Assembly (NCBI RefSeq): GCF_010389155.1
Contig: NC_057766.1
Span: 28,467,516 to 28,531,515 of the forward strand
DNA length: 64,000 nucleotides
Source of the DNA: Erigeron canadensis
Taxonomy: Eukaryota > Streptophyta > Magnoliopsida > Asterales > Asteraceae
Direction of reading: 5' to 3'
The position numbers were made by a program, and so were the translations under genes. The notes beneath the pieces were generated by a model, which had not been told where the DNA came from, ran no database searches, and was given only the letters and a program-made list of their open reading frames with translations. Positions 12,301 to 24,800 of the stretch are shown here, in pieces. Within the stretch, counting starts at the first letter, position 1; each line of letters opens with the position of its first letter.

Positions 12301-15300
12301 ATTAAGGATGATCTTTCCAAGGACAAATCTAGTCTCTGAAGCATCACCCTTTCCAAGTAACTCATGGTTCATCTCAAATGAACTTCTTCCCCTATCGTAA
12401 GTTTCCACCTTATGCACAAGAACATGAAAGAGTTGTGCCGTAGCGTGAGCAGCGTTCTTGGATATGAATACCTGTAAAAGAATTTAACTAAAGATAACGT
12501 TTCTTGGATATGAATACCTGTAAAAGAATTTCACTAAAGGGTGTGTGGAAACATATGTGTGTAAGCATGTGTTTAGGTTTGTGTTTGCATGTGAACAATG
12601 AGTGAGTATATATGAAGTGATAAATTCAAATAGTAGAACATGATTTATGCTTCAAAAATAAAGATAAAAGAGGTGATTGTAATATCGGATTTAATTGAAT
12701 TTTTAACAAAAACTGCAACATTTCCACAACCATGATCTAGCCTCCATAACAAAAAACTGTAACATTTACCATACAAGGACGTTGTACAAACATTTTCCAT
12801 TTTTTCAGGAAATCATGGTAAAATCTACACATTTGCTAATTATTGTCATTACCAATAAACTAGAGATGCGTCCATCTATAAAATTGGCTTGATCAAACGC
12901 ACCTTTTCTCTAATGAGCCAAATGATTTAATCTCAAAGATTCAAAGAATAAGAACATAGCTCAAATGGGTTGAGCAGGTTGAGAGTCATCCGGAATGTAT
13001 TCAAAAGAAGTTCAGAGTACTATTCAGAGACTATAGTCTTCAAATCACAATTAAACAGTAAATAATTGTTAGATATTTAAAGAAGAAATTTTCTTCCCTG
13101 TGGATCCCCCAAACGAAACCGTACTACAAAATTACCTCTTTTCACATGTTCCCAAGACCCAAACCCACCATCTCAGCTGATCTTATCTTCTAACCCTATA
13201 GTAAACCCATGCTGTTCATTTGGAGTCGAAAGGTTCCTATATTTTGTCTTAGAGAAAGATCTTCTGGATATTTGAGAAATTTTCCAACTTTCTTTTACGT
13301 ATGTGCAAGTAAGAGAACACAGAAAGAGTGATAATGAAGAAAGAGTTAAAATCCCCTAGGTTTAACTTACCAAACCTGAACATGAGAAAGCCGGGAATTT
13401 CGACATTAAACTTTGCTGGCTATCTGCATCCACAAAAACCTCGATAGAATCCATCACCCGCATTGCTAATTTCTTTACCTTTATAGCAACCTCTTCGTCA
13501 GAAATGAACTTGTATGGGTCTAAAATTTCAGGCTCATAGCTGACTAGTGCTCCACCAGTTTTTCTTGCAAACTTGAGTCCATCTTCCCAACTCTGATGAT
13601 ATAGAACAGAAGCGAAAGTCAAAACCACAAAAGGATGCTGGGGTTTATTTACTAGTGCCTGATGGAAAGCCAAAATTCCGATCCTGTGTCAGACACCAAA
13701 TGCTTAGTCAACTTCCTTGAAAAAAAAGAGAAATTTTACAATCATGATAACTTGCAGGAAGATAAAAATCAACTAAATATGTGTAATGATGAAAACAACT
13801 CACCACAAGGAACATGCAGATGGCTGGCCACAACTAACAAGCTTATCCATGTGGGAAAACAACTTCTGAAAAAACAAATTGCATCTGCCAATTACGTATA
13901 CATGCCAAAGAGAAGAAAAAGATCCAACTCATTTAGTCAATTATGCTCATCTCTCATCTCCTAATTGTGAATTCCATATGCAAAAATCCACTTAACATGG
14001 TAATGAGACCCACAAATTGATAAGATAATGAGATGCAAAATAAGAAAATGAAATAACCCTGGATATTTGATTAATTTCACTGCAAATGAAGTCCTAATAA
14101 CAAGACATATGTTTGATATGCAAAACTTAAAATAAGGCAACTGAGCATACCATCAACATCATGGTACATTCCCCGGATCTGGCGGTGTGTCTAGAAATGT
14201 ATGCTGCCTACAAACAAACATTTCAAAGCTTATAACTAATATAAAATATACTCTCTCAGAACAATAATGCAGCAACAATAATCATCAATTACTTGAAATG
14301 GTAGCAAAATCTCGAGAATGTTATATTTGTGAAGTAGACGTAGGGAAGACTCAGCAGCCCCGTATGCAAGCATATAATCCATCTCCATCATTATCCTGGG
14401 CTGAATAGACAACCTTATAAGAAGCATGAATAATGAGATATAATTTAACACGACACATTCCGTATCAGCTTATGTATCTATGACTTGGTACTTATAAGTT
14501 GTAATGAAAATTTTCAAACAATACCGGGCTTAAGTTCAAGATAGATGAAGCCTGTTTATAAATTGCGGTCTCGATATCTTTTGAAAGTGACAAGCCAAGA
14601 CGAGCAGCAATTCTCAATCCACGTAGAATTCTGGCTGAATAGAAGAACACAATAAAGATGTGCACTTAGTTTATGAAGATAACAGCTCATATTTGCTACC
14701 ATACAGCTATATGCTAAGCATATATGTGGTTGGAAGACTGATGAACTAACCACAATCCTCCGTGAAAGAAATATGCGCAGGCACTAGTGTTCGTAGCTGA
14801 AACCAAGAAAAAAAAAATTCAAGTGAGATTATTCTTCTTGTGTGTGATAAGTAACAAGAATGATGAAGAGGGATGGTTAGATATGTAAATAATTATGTCT
14901 TAACCTTTAGCTCCAATAAATCTTTCATTGCATTGTTGTAATCATAGATCTTGAAGTTAATAGGGTCAAAGAACAAGCTGCTTCCACACATTAAACAAAA
15001 AGAGAGATACATAAAATGACACCAAGAAGTCGAGAAATAAATCAAACAATAAATAAGTCACACCAAGCGCCTTATATAGAACTTTTCACCATGATAGCCA
15101 GCAATAGTGATTAAACACTAAATGCTCTGCAGTGCAATACACAAGAATGCAAATTATACACAAAAGAAGCAGCGCATACCTGTTAACAGTAAAGTCACGA
15201 TGCATAGAGTTTTTCCAGAGGTTAAGGTCTGATTGGTTACAGCCTCTAGGCATTTGAGAGATGAGAAACTTTTCTTTACTTTCAGAATGTTTTGCCAAAG

Positions 15301-17091
15301 TTTTGAAACTGGAAACCTGGTATAGATCACAAATAATGTTTAACTAAGATAATAAACTGAATCAGACAACATCGTTCAAAAAATTGATCTGAGGAAAACG
15401 ACATACCTCAATAACTGACCCCTTAATATGCACCCTACATATAGGAAATCTACGTCCAACGATTATACAACGATGAAACTGCTTCTTAATCTGCAAGATT
15501 AGCATGCATACTTACCTCAACAAAATACAACCAACAGAATAACACCATCATGCTAGCCATGTAAATTATAAATAGCGCAATATCGTATTAGTTTCAAGGG
15601 ATAAAACCTGATTAAGATCAGCTGTCGTGATAACATCAAAGTCTTTTGGTGTTTTATTTAGAAGTAAATCTCTCACACAACCACCAACCAAGTAGGATTC
15701 AAATCCTGTAGATAATGAAATGAAAATGATAATTCAGCACTTAAGAGTTGAAAGCTCAATAGTAACTTAATGGCAGGATTGATGCAGCCATGCAAACAAA
15801 CTATGTATAGAGAATTCTGACTTATAGGAAACTCATAGTGTTCCACTACCCATGCCTCCATGGTATGGCTGCAGCCTGTCTCGGTGCCCATATTTTATGG
15901 TACACCACGAATCACCGTATATAATTGTATGAGCAAATCAGGTACAAAAATTATTCGTACATGATAGTCTGAAGTCTACCCTCTGACACCAAGGTTTTAA
16001 AGCAGAAACTAATATAGGCATATAACTAGTAAAGTTGTCAGCAGGCTTTGTCAAATGTTATATATTTCTCTTATTTTCTACCAAACACTCTTACCATCAA
16101 TATTTCTCATTCATCTTAGGGAAAGTGATTACCTCCTGAAAATTCCCAAAGACCCTCCGTCAAAACCTTCAAAGAATTTCTACCATTGCTGTTCTTCAAT
16201 GAAGTTGTACAAAAAGGCAACAACAACCATGCATACCCTGGGCTATTGTCTACCAAAACCACTTTACATACTAAACAAGAGAAACTTTATATACCATACG
16301 ACACATCTGGTTGTAGATGAATACATTGTAAGTACCAGATTTCATTGACTTTGTTACTGCAATCAGTGAAATGCATACCACCAAATTGTAAGCTACCACA
16401 CCATCGGATTCTATAGAAAAATCTACCAAAGCACTAAGTAAAAGAATACACATGGAAAGCTAACCTATATCAGGCCCATAAATCATCACTTACAGAATAT
16501 TGTTATGTTACGATTTCCTCATCAAAGCTCGAGTTTTTCAATAAAAGTTTACCAAAGAAAACATGAAATCACGAAAATAAAAAATATTCTCAACATCAAG
16601 AAACTAAAAAGATAGAAATACAAGAAATCACCACTGCTTCGTAGAATCTTTAGAAGCGTATAAGGAGACGACGGGACCATAACTCGCGTTATCCCCAATG
16701 ACCTCGAATCCATCTTTTTCCATTTTGAAAAATTGATTTCACCTGCCCATTTTCCTGATAACAAGTAACATATAAATACAAACACACTATCTACATTTAT
16801 ATACATCATAATGTATATCTATATCTATCTATATGGGTTGCATGTGAATTTACCTGGTTTCGAAACCGACTCTTTGTCTTTACGCGATTGCGGTTTATTG
16901 CCAACGTCAACGAAATTATGATAAAAATGCTGCATATAAAAAAATTTACGAAGTATTAAAAAAATAAAAGTTGCTCACAAAGTGTTTGATGAAATGCTTG
17001 AAAGAAAAAGTTTGAAAAAAAGAACCTGAGAAGGAAGAAAGGTTTTGAAGCGAGAAAGAAAGTAGTTGCGTTTAATGGGTATCGCCGCCAT
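9314..17091 (-). CDS. Bacterial-type poly(A) polymerase / tRNA nucleotidyltransferase-like protein, copy 1
   Basis: Template-independent nucleotidyltransferase of the class II PcnB/CCA-enzyme family, expected to add A (or CCA) to RNA 3' ends. Sixteen exons (17026-17091, 16854-16929, 16632-16754, 15608-15705, 15407-15490, 15180-15316, 14905-14977, 14751-14796, 14525-14634, 14293-14400, 14151-14207, 13804-13865, 13371-13683, 12016-12471, 10023-10283, 9314-9559) sum to 2316 nt, 771 aa. The catalytic head has [18 protein letters not shown] near residues 95-112, with the DxD metal ligands, then [16 protein letters not shown] and [18 protein letters not shown], the class II neck motif. The N-terminus [20 protein letters not shown] is basic and acid-free, suggesting organelle (probably mitochondrial) import. 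The last two exons form a charged, low-complexity tail created by exon duplication. The next gene upstream on this strand is a paralogue. Poly(A) versus CCA activity cannot be decided from sequence alone. Confidence 0.88.
9715..10010 (-). repeat. Intronic MITE-like repeat ending in CCACCTCTA
   Basis: Intron between the last two exons of poly(A)-polymerase copy 1. The segment running up to CAACCCACCCATTTGCCACC is rich in TGACCCGTT/GGGTCAA words and recurs in other introns of the window (near 49312, 50890 and 54407, there starting AGAGGTGGCA or a variant). It is non-coding; outer ends are approximate. Confidence 0.5.
10740..11795. mobile_element. Non-autonomous hAT element with 8-bp target duplication
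   Basis: The element spans 10748-11787 (1040 bp) and is flanked by identical 8-bp copies of GTTCTCAG (10740-10747 and 11788-11795). Its ends are inverted: CAGAGCCGGCCCTG on the left, and on the right the reverse complement reads CAGTGCCGGTCCTG. An 8-bp duplication plus CAG-type termini identifies the hAT superfamily. No transposase frame is visible. It lies in the intron between exons 14 and 15 of poly(A)-polymerase copy 1. Confidence 0.93.
12457..12540 (-). repeat. Tandem duplication covering a splice acceptor
   Basis: A stretch of about 43 bp (TCTTGGATATGAATACCTG and AAAAGAATTT words) occurs twice head-to-tail. It duplicates the 3' splice site and first bases of exon 14 of poly(A)-polymerase copy 1, leaving a second acceptor-like site about 45 bp upstream of the used one at 12471. 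Confidence 0.75.
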
Positions 17092-17309
17092 GGAATAAGG
17101 TTATCATGTGGCGGTTAGCCACGCCGGCGTTATAAGTCCGGTGGTCATTAAGGCGGTAAAAGGTAATGGTTTGTGTGTTTGATTGATGTTAGTCTGGGTG
17201 GGTCAAAATTTGGTATTTAAACGTCGTGATTTATTTTTTTTACCTTTTTTCTTAGAAAAATTTGTTTTTGATTTTATTCTCTTGAATAAAAAGTGGGATG
17301 TATTGAATA
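17092..17309. promoter_or_regulatory. 5' flank of poly(A)-polymerase copy 1
   Basis: Region immediately upstream of the minus-strand start codon; it would contain the 5' UTR and proximal promoter. I see no confident TATA box or named element. Confidence 0.35.
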
Positions 17310-18075
17310 ACTGAGTTATTTTGAGAACTAATAACAAAATGATAACTCAATAACAATTTTAGACTATACATTTTTTCTCTTTTTCTCTCTCTTTAATTAA
17401 ATATGGAAATTCATTCAAATCCTTCATAATGTTTTATCTCACAAACCGTAAATCGTTAGACGAAACAAAAAACATGAGTAGTCTTAAAATTTCGTCCTCT
17501 TTCATTAGAGATCCAATTCAATATACCTTTGACGACTTTTTAATTTTCTTTTTTTTTGTACTTACACATAACTTACACATGTGTAGGTTGAACAAAAATT
17601 ATGATACGGAGCGGGCTTCGCCCTTAAGGATATTTATAAACCAAAGTTGGTGGGGGTGATAGGTCATAGGGGTGATCGGTGATGGGTGATCAACTTAACG
17701 GGCTCCGCCATTGACCACCATGGATTAACGGGCTCCGCCCTTAACCTTCATTGTTGTGTATATATGTTCATTTGCTAATTTACATGTGAAAACAATGATC
17801 CTACACATGTGTAGGTACACAAGTACAAGGAGAAAAAAACAAAAATTAAAAAGTCATCAAAAGTATATCGGATTGGATCTCTAATGAAAGAGGACGAAAT
17901 TTTAAGACTACCCGTACTTTTTGTTTCGTCTAACGATTTACAGTTTGTGAGATAAAACATTTTGAATGATTTGGATGAATTTTATTATTTAATTGAAGAG
18001 AGAGAACGATAAGAGAAATATATGGTCTAGAATATTCTTGAGTTCTTAAATAACCTTTTTTCTGTATTGAATTGA
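17310..18075. repeat. Large foldback (inverted repeat, arms about 270 bp)
   Basis: The segment 17310-17590 returns in reverse complement at about 17785-18075. Both arms carry the same recognisable block (for example TTTTATCTCACAAACCGTAAA and CATTAGAGATCCAATTC) with about 10% differences. The spacer holds GC-rich words (GGGCTTCGCCCTTAA, twice AACGGGCTCCGCC). A third, single copy of the arm motif lies at about 37800-37930 next to a Helitron 3' end, so this is probably a head-to-head pair of Helitron-family copies. Confidence 0.75.
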
Positions 18076-18670
18076 ATAAGATTTCTATAATTATTAAAAT
18101 TAACCAAAGAATATCCAATGTCGTTTTTATACTTTTTGAACTTGGCATCAACTATGATTGTCTATAGAGGTTAAAATGTAGACATTATCAGTAAATAAGA
18201 TGTTTTGTACTACTTAGAATCAAAAGGCATTCATCTTTGCGAAAAATGATGACCGATCCTAATCTTTGTATCAGGGACAAATGTATTAATCACTTGATGC
18301 AAACTTACTATCAAATGTTAAAAATAGTAGATATTATTAAAAATATATATATATTAAACATGTAGATATTATTTAACAAAGACATCTTATTCGTTACAAT
18401 GACCGACAATGACCAAGGTTCAAACCTTGAGATAGGAGTATTTAGGGCAATTTGAAAATAGGATCATATATGATGTAATAATTTGCTATTAAATGAGAAA
18501 AAATGGTCTTTAACAAATTTAACCAAACTAGATGATTATGTGATTGAAGTTGTATCCTTGTAGCTAATTCTTTGAAAATTTATGTTTTTCACTTACTTAT
18601 GTTAGATTTTTTACATCAGAAGTGGTAAGTTTTGTTTCACACTCTTTTATATGTAAAAAACATATCTATA

Positions 18671-19841
18671 TCTATATACTTAATAAAATAGTAGTTATCC
18701 TAGCTTTATAAAGTCATCCGACTCAACTTAAAAATATCTTTAGAATTTGCCACGTGGAATTTTTCTTACGTATCATCTTTATAATTTTTTACAATATTTA
18801 TATATCTTTAATCAAATTAAATTAAATATTATATACAAGAATAACTTTTTCTTTAAATTAGAAATACTAAATATTATATAAATAAATGAAATAACAAAAG
18901 AAATCCTGTTAATTAAAAATATTAAATAAGAGATCGTACATATATGGGAGGAATAATGCTACAATCTTAGGAAATTATATGATGAAATAGATTCTAGAAA
19001 GTTATATATTTGATGTTTTAATAGTTGATATTCTCGACAAATTAAATTATAGAAACTAGACATTTATATATAGAGATTTTTATGTATTATTTTGAACGGT
19101 GGAAGAATGAGCAAAACTCATGGAATTGATGTGCTAACCTAACTTTGATTTCTGATAATGCATGACGGATTTGTTTGCCCATGTATTGCATTTGTATAAC
19201 ATTACAAAGGTACCTTTTTTAAATAACTTTGATATGGTTTTAACCTATGATCTCTTAGGATGAAACCTTTTAAAGGAGAAATACTCTCACCACTAGACCG
19301 ACCGCAATGGTTATTGAATTGTTATATGTTTTAAATGATATATACAAGGTATAAGTAAATAAATAATTTTGCTACTCATTGGTTTCTTTGTAGCAAAAAA
19401 ATGTTTAAGATTAATCCAAACCAACAATATGAAATTCTTTTGTTGATAATGTTATTGACTTTTTACATTTTATATGAGTAAAGAATGAGATTGATTTGAT
19501 ATGATTTGAAATTTTTTTTTATCTAGCTATATTACTATTTATAATTTGCAAGTGTTAGTTGTTTACCACTCCTAGAACGGAGACAAAAAAAAATCAAAAT
19601 ACAAGTGACTGTCGTTAATGCATGTTTGCTTTTTTTTAATCTTATAAATTTTGTATAACTTAATAAATCTACCAAATGGTTATGTATAACTGTATAAAAT
19701 AGTCATATAACAATAAAAAATAACAAAACATCATGAACTAATATTCAATACATGTATATCTAAACTTTTCTATATATATTTTTAACTGTCATTTTCCAGG
19801 AGCAACCTAAGTTCGACTCTCGCCAGAAGCAAAATTAAATT

Positions 19842-19894
<53 letters not shown>

Positions 19895-19929
19895 TAACAA
19901 CTCGCGCATCGCGCGGGTAAAATACCTAG
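18671..19929 (+). mobile_element. Non-autonomous Helitron ending CTAG|T
   Basis: The 5' end TCTATATACTTAATAAAATAG after an A and the 3' end CGCGCATCGCGCGGG (a hairpin) followed by CTAG and a host T match the Helitron rules (TC...CTRR, insertion in AT). About 1.26 kb with no coding frame. It contains a tRNA-like GTTCGACTCTCGCC segment and a (TA)n run at 19845-19890. The exact 5' base could be 18665 instead. Confidence 0.7.
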
Positions 19930-20734
19930 TTATTACATAAATTTAAATAGCAACTTGTTAAACTAGTGCTCATGAGACAAGACACATGTTAGAGTTTTAA
20001 ATGTAGTTAGTATTTTCTAAATTAAAAAAAATAATGAAGTTGGGGCTTAATTCCTTTTTTAAAAGGCAAATTTGGGTTTAACGAATGATTAATTAGTTCT
20101 TTACTTGTAATTTTAAAAAAATTTAGGATATATAATTATTAAATCAAATTGTAAGAAATTAAACATCTGATTTAATATTTATACCGGTAAAATCAAATCC
20201 GTGTTGATATATATATGTTTTTATTGTTAAAGTGGATAAGACAGTTTATAAAGATATATGAAAAGTTTACCCAATAGATATGAAAAGTTTAATGATCTTG
20301 CTTAACGATTTTTGTATTTTCTTTATCTAAAAATGTTTCTTGAGCTTCCATGATTGCTTATAGGGGAAAGCTTGCATACTGTTTACTGTATTTAATTAGA
20401 TACAGCAAAGGTGAAAATCAGGGGGGCTGGGTATTTAATAACGTTCCAAAAATTGAATAAGATGAATGTGAGAGCAGTATATATACTGCTAACAGCATTT
20501 AGTATTTTCCCTTGCTTATATATAAGGAAAAAAAAAGAAAAAGGAAAAAGGTTATACAAGAAGATGCAATTGTAGGCATGTAGCCAATAAAATTATACAT
20601 AATGACTACAGATGCAGATATTATTCGATTAAGAAGCAATTTTGCTGACTTATACAATGACAAAGATCATCGAAGACCAGTCACTTAAACCCTCTTAAGA
20701 CGGCCTTAAGAGTTTAACATTTGATAACAAACTA

Positions 20735-21046
20735 TCTATACTACTTATTAAAGAAAATACCCCTATGTTGAAAGTTACATAGGGGGAAATGTCTAAAATG
20801 TCTTTCCATGTAATATTTTCATCTACCACCCATAAGATATGTAATATTTTTACTTAGCATTAAAATATTTTTACTTACACTACCCCTTAACATTAATGAT
20901 TACGTTATACTATCAATCCTTTATTTTTTAAAATATCCCCATTAATAATCTACATCAATCAACGTCTCATCTACCACAAATAGTCGCATCTACCACCACA
21001 TCGTCGCCGCCACGACTACCGCCGCATTGCGCGGGTAACGTGCTAG
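20735..21046 (+). mobile_element. Short non-autonomous Helitron
   Basis: Begins A|TCTATACTACTTATTAAAG and ends with a GC-rich hairpin (CCGCATTGCGCGGG), GTAACGTG and CTAG|T. Length 312 bp, inserted between A and T. No coding capacity. Confidence 0.8.
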
Positions 21047-21714
21047 TCATCTTAAAGTATGTACAAGTATTTAAAACCTTATTGAAATCAACTCCCTAAA
21101 ATGAAAAAATTAAAGCAATGGATCCTGAAATTTGCACATTTCGTAAGAACATAGATTCTAATCAAGTATAGTATCAGTAAGATCAAACACCAACATAAAA
21201 GTAGAGCTACTAATCTGGAATATGAGAAGATAAAATGGCCAGTTAGTACCCCAGAAAATTCCCACTATTTCGTTACGTACTAGTTATCGATCTTTACTAA
21301 ACCGCTAAACAATTATGTACTTTGCAAGAATAAGTAGTTTTAGAACATCTTTTGTTCAAAATGCTTAAAATAGTCTTCTATTCTTCTATCAAAAGTGTTT
21401 AAAAGTCCGTCAGTGTAAGAAACAGCACCCCAGACTGAAGAACTCTTCGTTCCTCCAAAAAAAAGTATCTTCCCTACAGTGAACATAATATAATTCATTG
21501 CATGAGCCACAAGTATGTAGGTTTAATATAGAAGGTTATACGAAGGCAATGAAAATCTTAAATATAGCACTCAGGTTTACCTGGTTGTCTTGTGGTGGAC
21601 AGAAGGCCAGATGCTAACATGCAAAGTATTCTTGAATAATTAAAATCTCATCACAATAGACAGCGTATACTGAGAAGTCAAAAAACTTGAGCAAACCAGC
21701 ATAACTCGAGTACT
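21047..21714. other. 3' flank of poly(A)-polymerase copy 2
   Basis: AT-rich, no independent gene seen. Its right end borders a possible extra terminal exon of copy 2 (21715-21757, minus), described with that gene. Confidence 0.4.
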
Positions 21715-21894
21715 TCATGTTGATTCTGTGTCAATCCTACAAGATGCTTCCTCCATCTGCAATTGAAATAGTAGTAGATATAATAAGATACACAATGGAA
21801 TAGATTCATATAACCTTCATATTAAATATTGTACTTGTATAAATCTTAACAGAGGTTAAAGCCTTATAGGTGACCCAATGAACTTGTTAACGCT

Positions 21895-24800
21895 TTAAGA
21901 AATGGTAACTTTAATGGTTGTCAAAGATTTGTTCATTGTATTCACCTTTCTTTTAGGACATCCAATTTTGTTGTGGCCTACTTCCTTACAATACGAACAA
22001 GCCCTTTGCTTCTTCATTCCGCCATTCATAATCGAATTTATATCAGATTTTGATATCTTCGCCACTGTGATTCTCTTAGATTTAGTAGTCTTGGGTACTG
22101 AAACGATCGGAAAGGATTCCAAGCTACATGTTTCTGAATGCTTCCCTGTCTTTCTTTGCATTTGTTCCTCCACAAAGCTAATAAGAAACAAATTAAGTTT
22201 ACTAAGTTCATCAATTGAATCTCTTGCTTCTTCAATTGCCCTTCTGCAATTATTTTGAATGGCCCACATTTCTGTTCCCCTATGATACTCAGCTATTGAC
22301 TCATTTAATTCTATTCCTTGATCATCCTCAAGTTTCTCTTCAAGGTTTTGACCTTCTAACTGGGGCGGAGACTTTTCATTATCTGTAACAGTCTCTAGGA
22401 TGCTAATAAGTTCCTGCGTAGTTGATTCAGACATGCCAATTTCGAGCTGATTCGTCTTACAATCCTGCAATTTATTACAAGAAGCATTGCAACTACCATT
22501 CCACACTAAAAAAGGTACAGTAAGAAAACTTTTTTGGTCCAAGAGTTGATACAGAATATATACTGTAGAACTTTTAGACTAGAAGAGCTCCCACATTTAT
22601 AGATACTTGTCTCATCTTGATACTGGAAACAACATCAACTTTACTTAAAAGAGCCTGATCGGCTTCAACAGTTGCACAATACCTCATTTTTTGGATCAGA
22701 AGAAACGCCAACTACTTCCATATGCTTTTTCGATAGCTTTTCGTGGTGGTAATCTTGCTCATTTTGATATTCACTTTGCTCGCCACTTTGACGCATAATG
22801 TTGCTGAGTTTTGTAATCAACTTTTCCTTCACGGGGGCACTGCCTAATTGCAGATTCAACTTAGGTGGTCCGGGTGGTGGTATTCTTTTCTCCATTTCGT
22901 TCATAACAAGTTCATTTTTGGCACTACAAGTAGCATGGTTGTTCTCCTCATTGTGACCACTGTAACAATCAACACTACAGCCCATAGTATTCAAAATGAC
23001 CTTCCCCAGGGCAAACCTAGTCTCTATGGAATCCCCCTTTTTGAGTAGGTCATAATTTATCTCAAAAGAACATCTACCCTTCCTGTAGGCTTCCACCTTG
23101 TGAACAAGGATGTGAAAAAGTTGTTTACCGTGACGCCCCAGCTTATGAGGTATAAATATCTGAAAACGTAAAGAAAGAGAATGATTAATCACATTAAAAG
23201 GAGCAATAAGATGCTCAACTTGTGAAAAATAAAGCACACTGTTACCTTATAACATGGATAATAAAGTTACATAGAGCTTTGAAATGATCATTGGAGTATT
23301 TTTATAGAATTGAAGTAGATTGTGTTGAAATTAACCAGATGGCCCAGAAACAAGGGTTAGAAACTAAACGATTGCTAAAAGCAAAAAAAATAAAAAGTGA
23401 TATGCATAAGAATTATAACAGGTGACAGGTTTGGTAACTGGTAAAAATGGACTGATAATGATACAGGTCTTTTCTACCACTGGTCATGTTGGATTTACGA
23501 CTTGATCGTATGGGCCCAGTTTAGAAGGCTGTTTAGGCAGGAGGCCTTAATTGTTTAAAGACAAAAGCAGCCGGCCCCTTATTTCACTTAGGCCCAGATT
23601 GCTTGGTAACTTGGGGATCAAGTTATTAACCCTGATCTATGTATTATATATAGTTTTCATGTACTTGTAATTCCTTAGAGAGTGTTGAGACAGAAGCTTT
23701 AATAAAATATTCTAATTGCAGCCCGTGCATTAGTTCACACATATTAGTGTGAGATACCACGTAGGTCTCTCGTGTTCATTCTTGTTATTTTCTCATTCTT
23801 GCGTGCATGTGTTCAGTATAAATCCTAACAGGTCAAATGGGTTGTGTTGGGTTCATTTGACTGACAAGTCCATTTTAGAGACAATTTCTGTAAACCATCT
23901 ATGTGTTAATGACTACAAAAACAATGTTATTGCAATGATAACCTAAATCTTTGAGAAGAAAAAATTCGATGTTGTACACTTATAAATAGAAACTCAGTGA
24001 CTTTCAACCCACTACACCCATTTGACCTGTTCACTTTTTGCTAACTTTTTTCATTTGACCATTTGAGATTTAAAACAGCCCGAATCTACTCATAGGTAAA
24101 TACATCAAAATGACACCTCTGAGATAAAACAAACTACATCCTGTATCAAGTTAATAGTCCTGCCACTTCTTAGTTATGATTAGGAACATACCAAACCAGG
24201 GCAGAAAAAACCAGGATACTTTGCCATTGTTTTGTGCAGGCTATCTGTCTCGACCATAATGTCAATTGCATCCACAGCAAGCATTGCTAATTGATTTACT
24301 TTTTCAGCAACCTCATCATCTGAAATGGTTTTACACGTCTCCACAGTTTCAGGCTCAAACTTGACTAATGGCCCACCATATTCTCTTGCAAACATGAGTC
24401 CCTCCTGCCAGTTCTGATGATACAAAACAGAAGCAAAAGTCAAGATAACAAAAGGATGTTGGGGATTGTTCACTAGCGCCAAATGAAAGCCCAAAAGTGC
24501 AATCCTGTTTCACAAACGAAAGGTGTTTAGCCAACTTTCTTTAATATACACAAGCTGTTAAGCACATATGATATTCCATTTAAGAATCTACTCACCATAA
24601 GCTACTTTCAGAAGGACGGTCACAAGTGACCAACTTATCCAAATGAGAGAGCAGTTCCTGTAGAAATGAACTGTAACCATTAATTAATAAGAAATGAGCC
24701 AAAGAAAGAAAGCAGATTTTTCGTCAATACAGAAGTACGCCAATGAAAAATGGCTTCAGTCTGATAAGAATAAAGTAAATAAAATAGAAGACAGAGATAC

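Noticed and set aside
19845..19890. CRISPR-like or functional repeat
   Set aside because: It is a plain (TA)n microsatellite; no spaced repeats of CRISPR type exist anywhere in the window.
21902..22258. 118-codon plus-strand frame
   Set aside because: Antisense to the zinc-knuckle exon of poly(A)-polymerase copy 2; hydrophobic composition is a by-product of the opposite strand.
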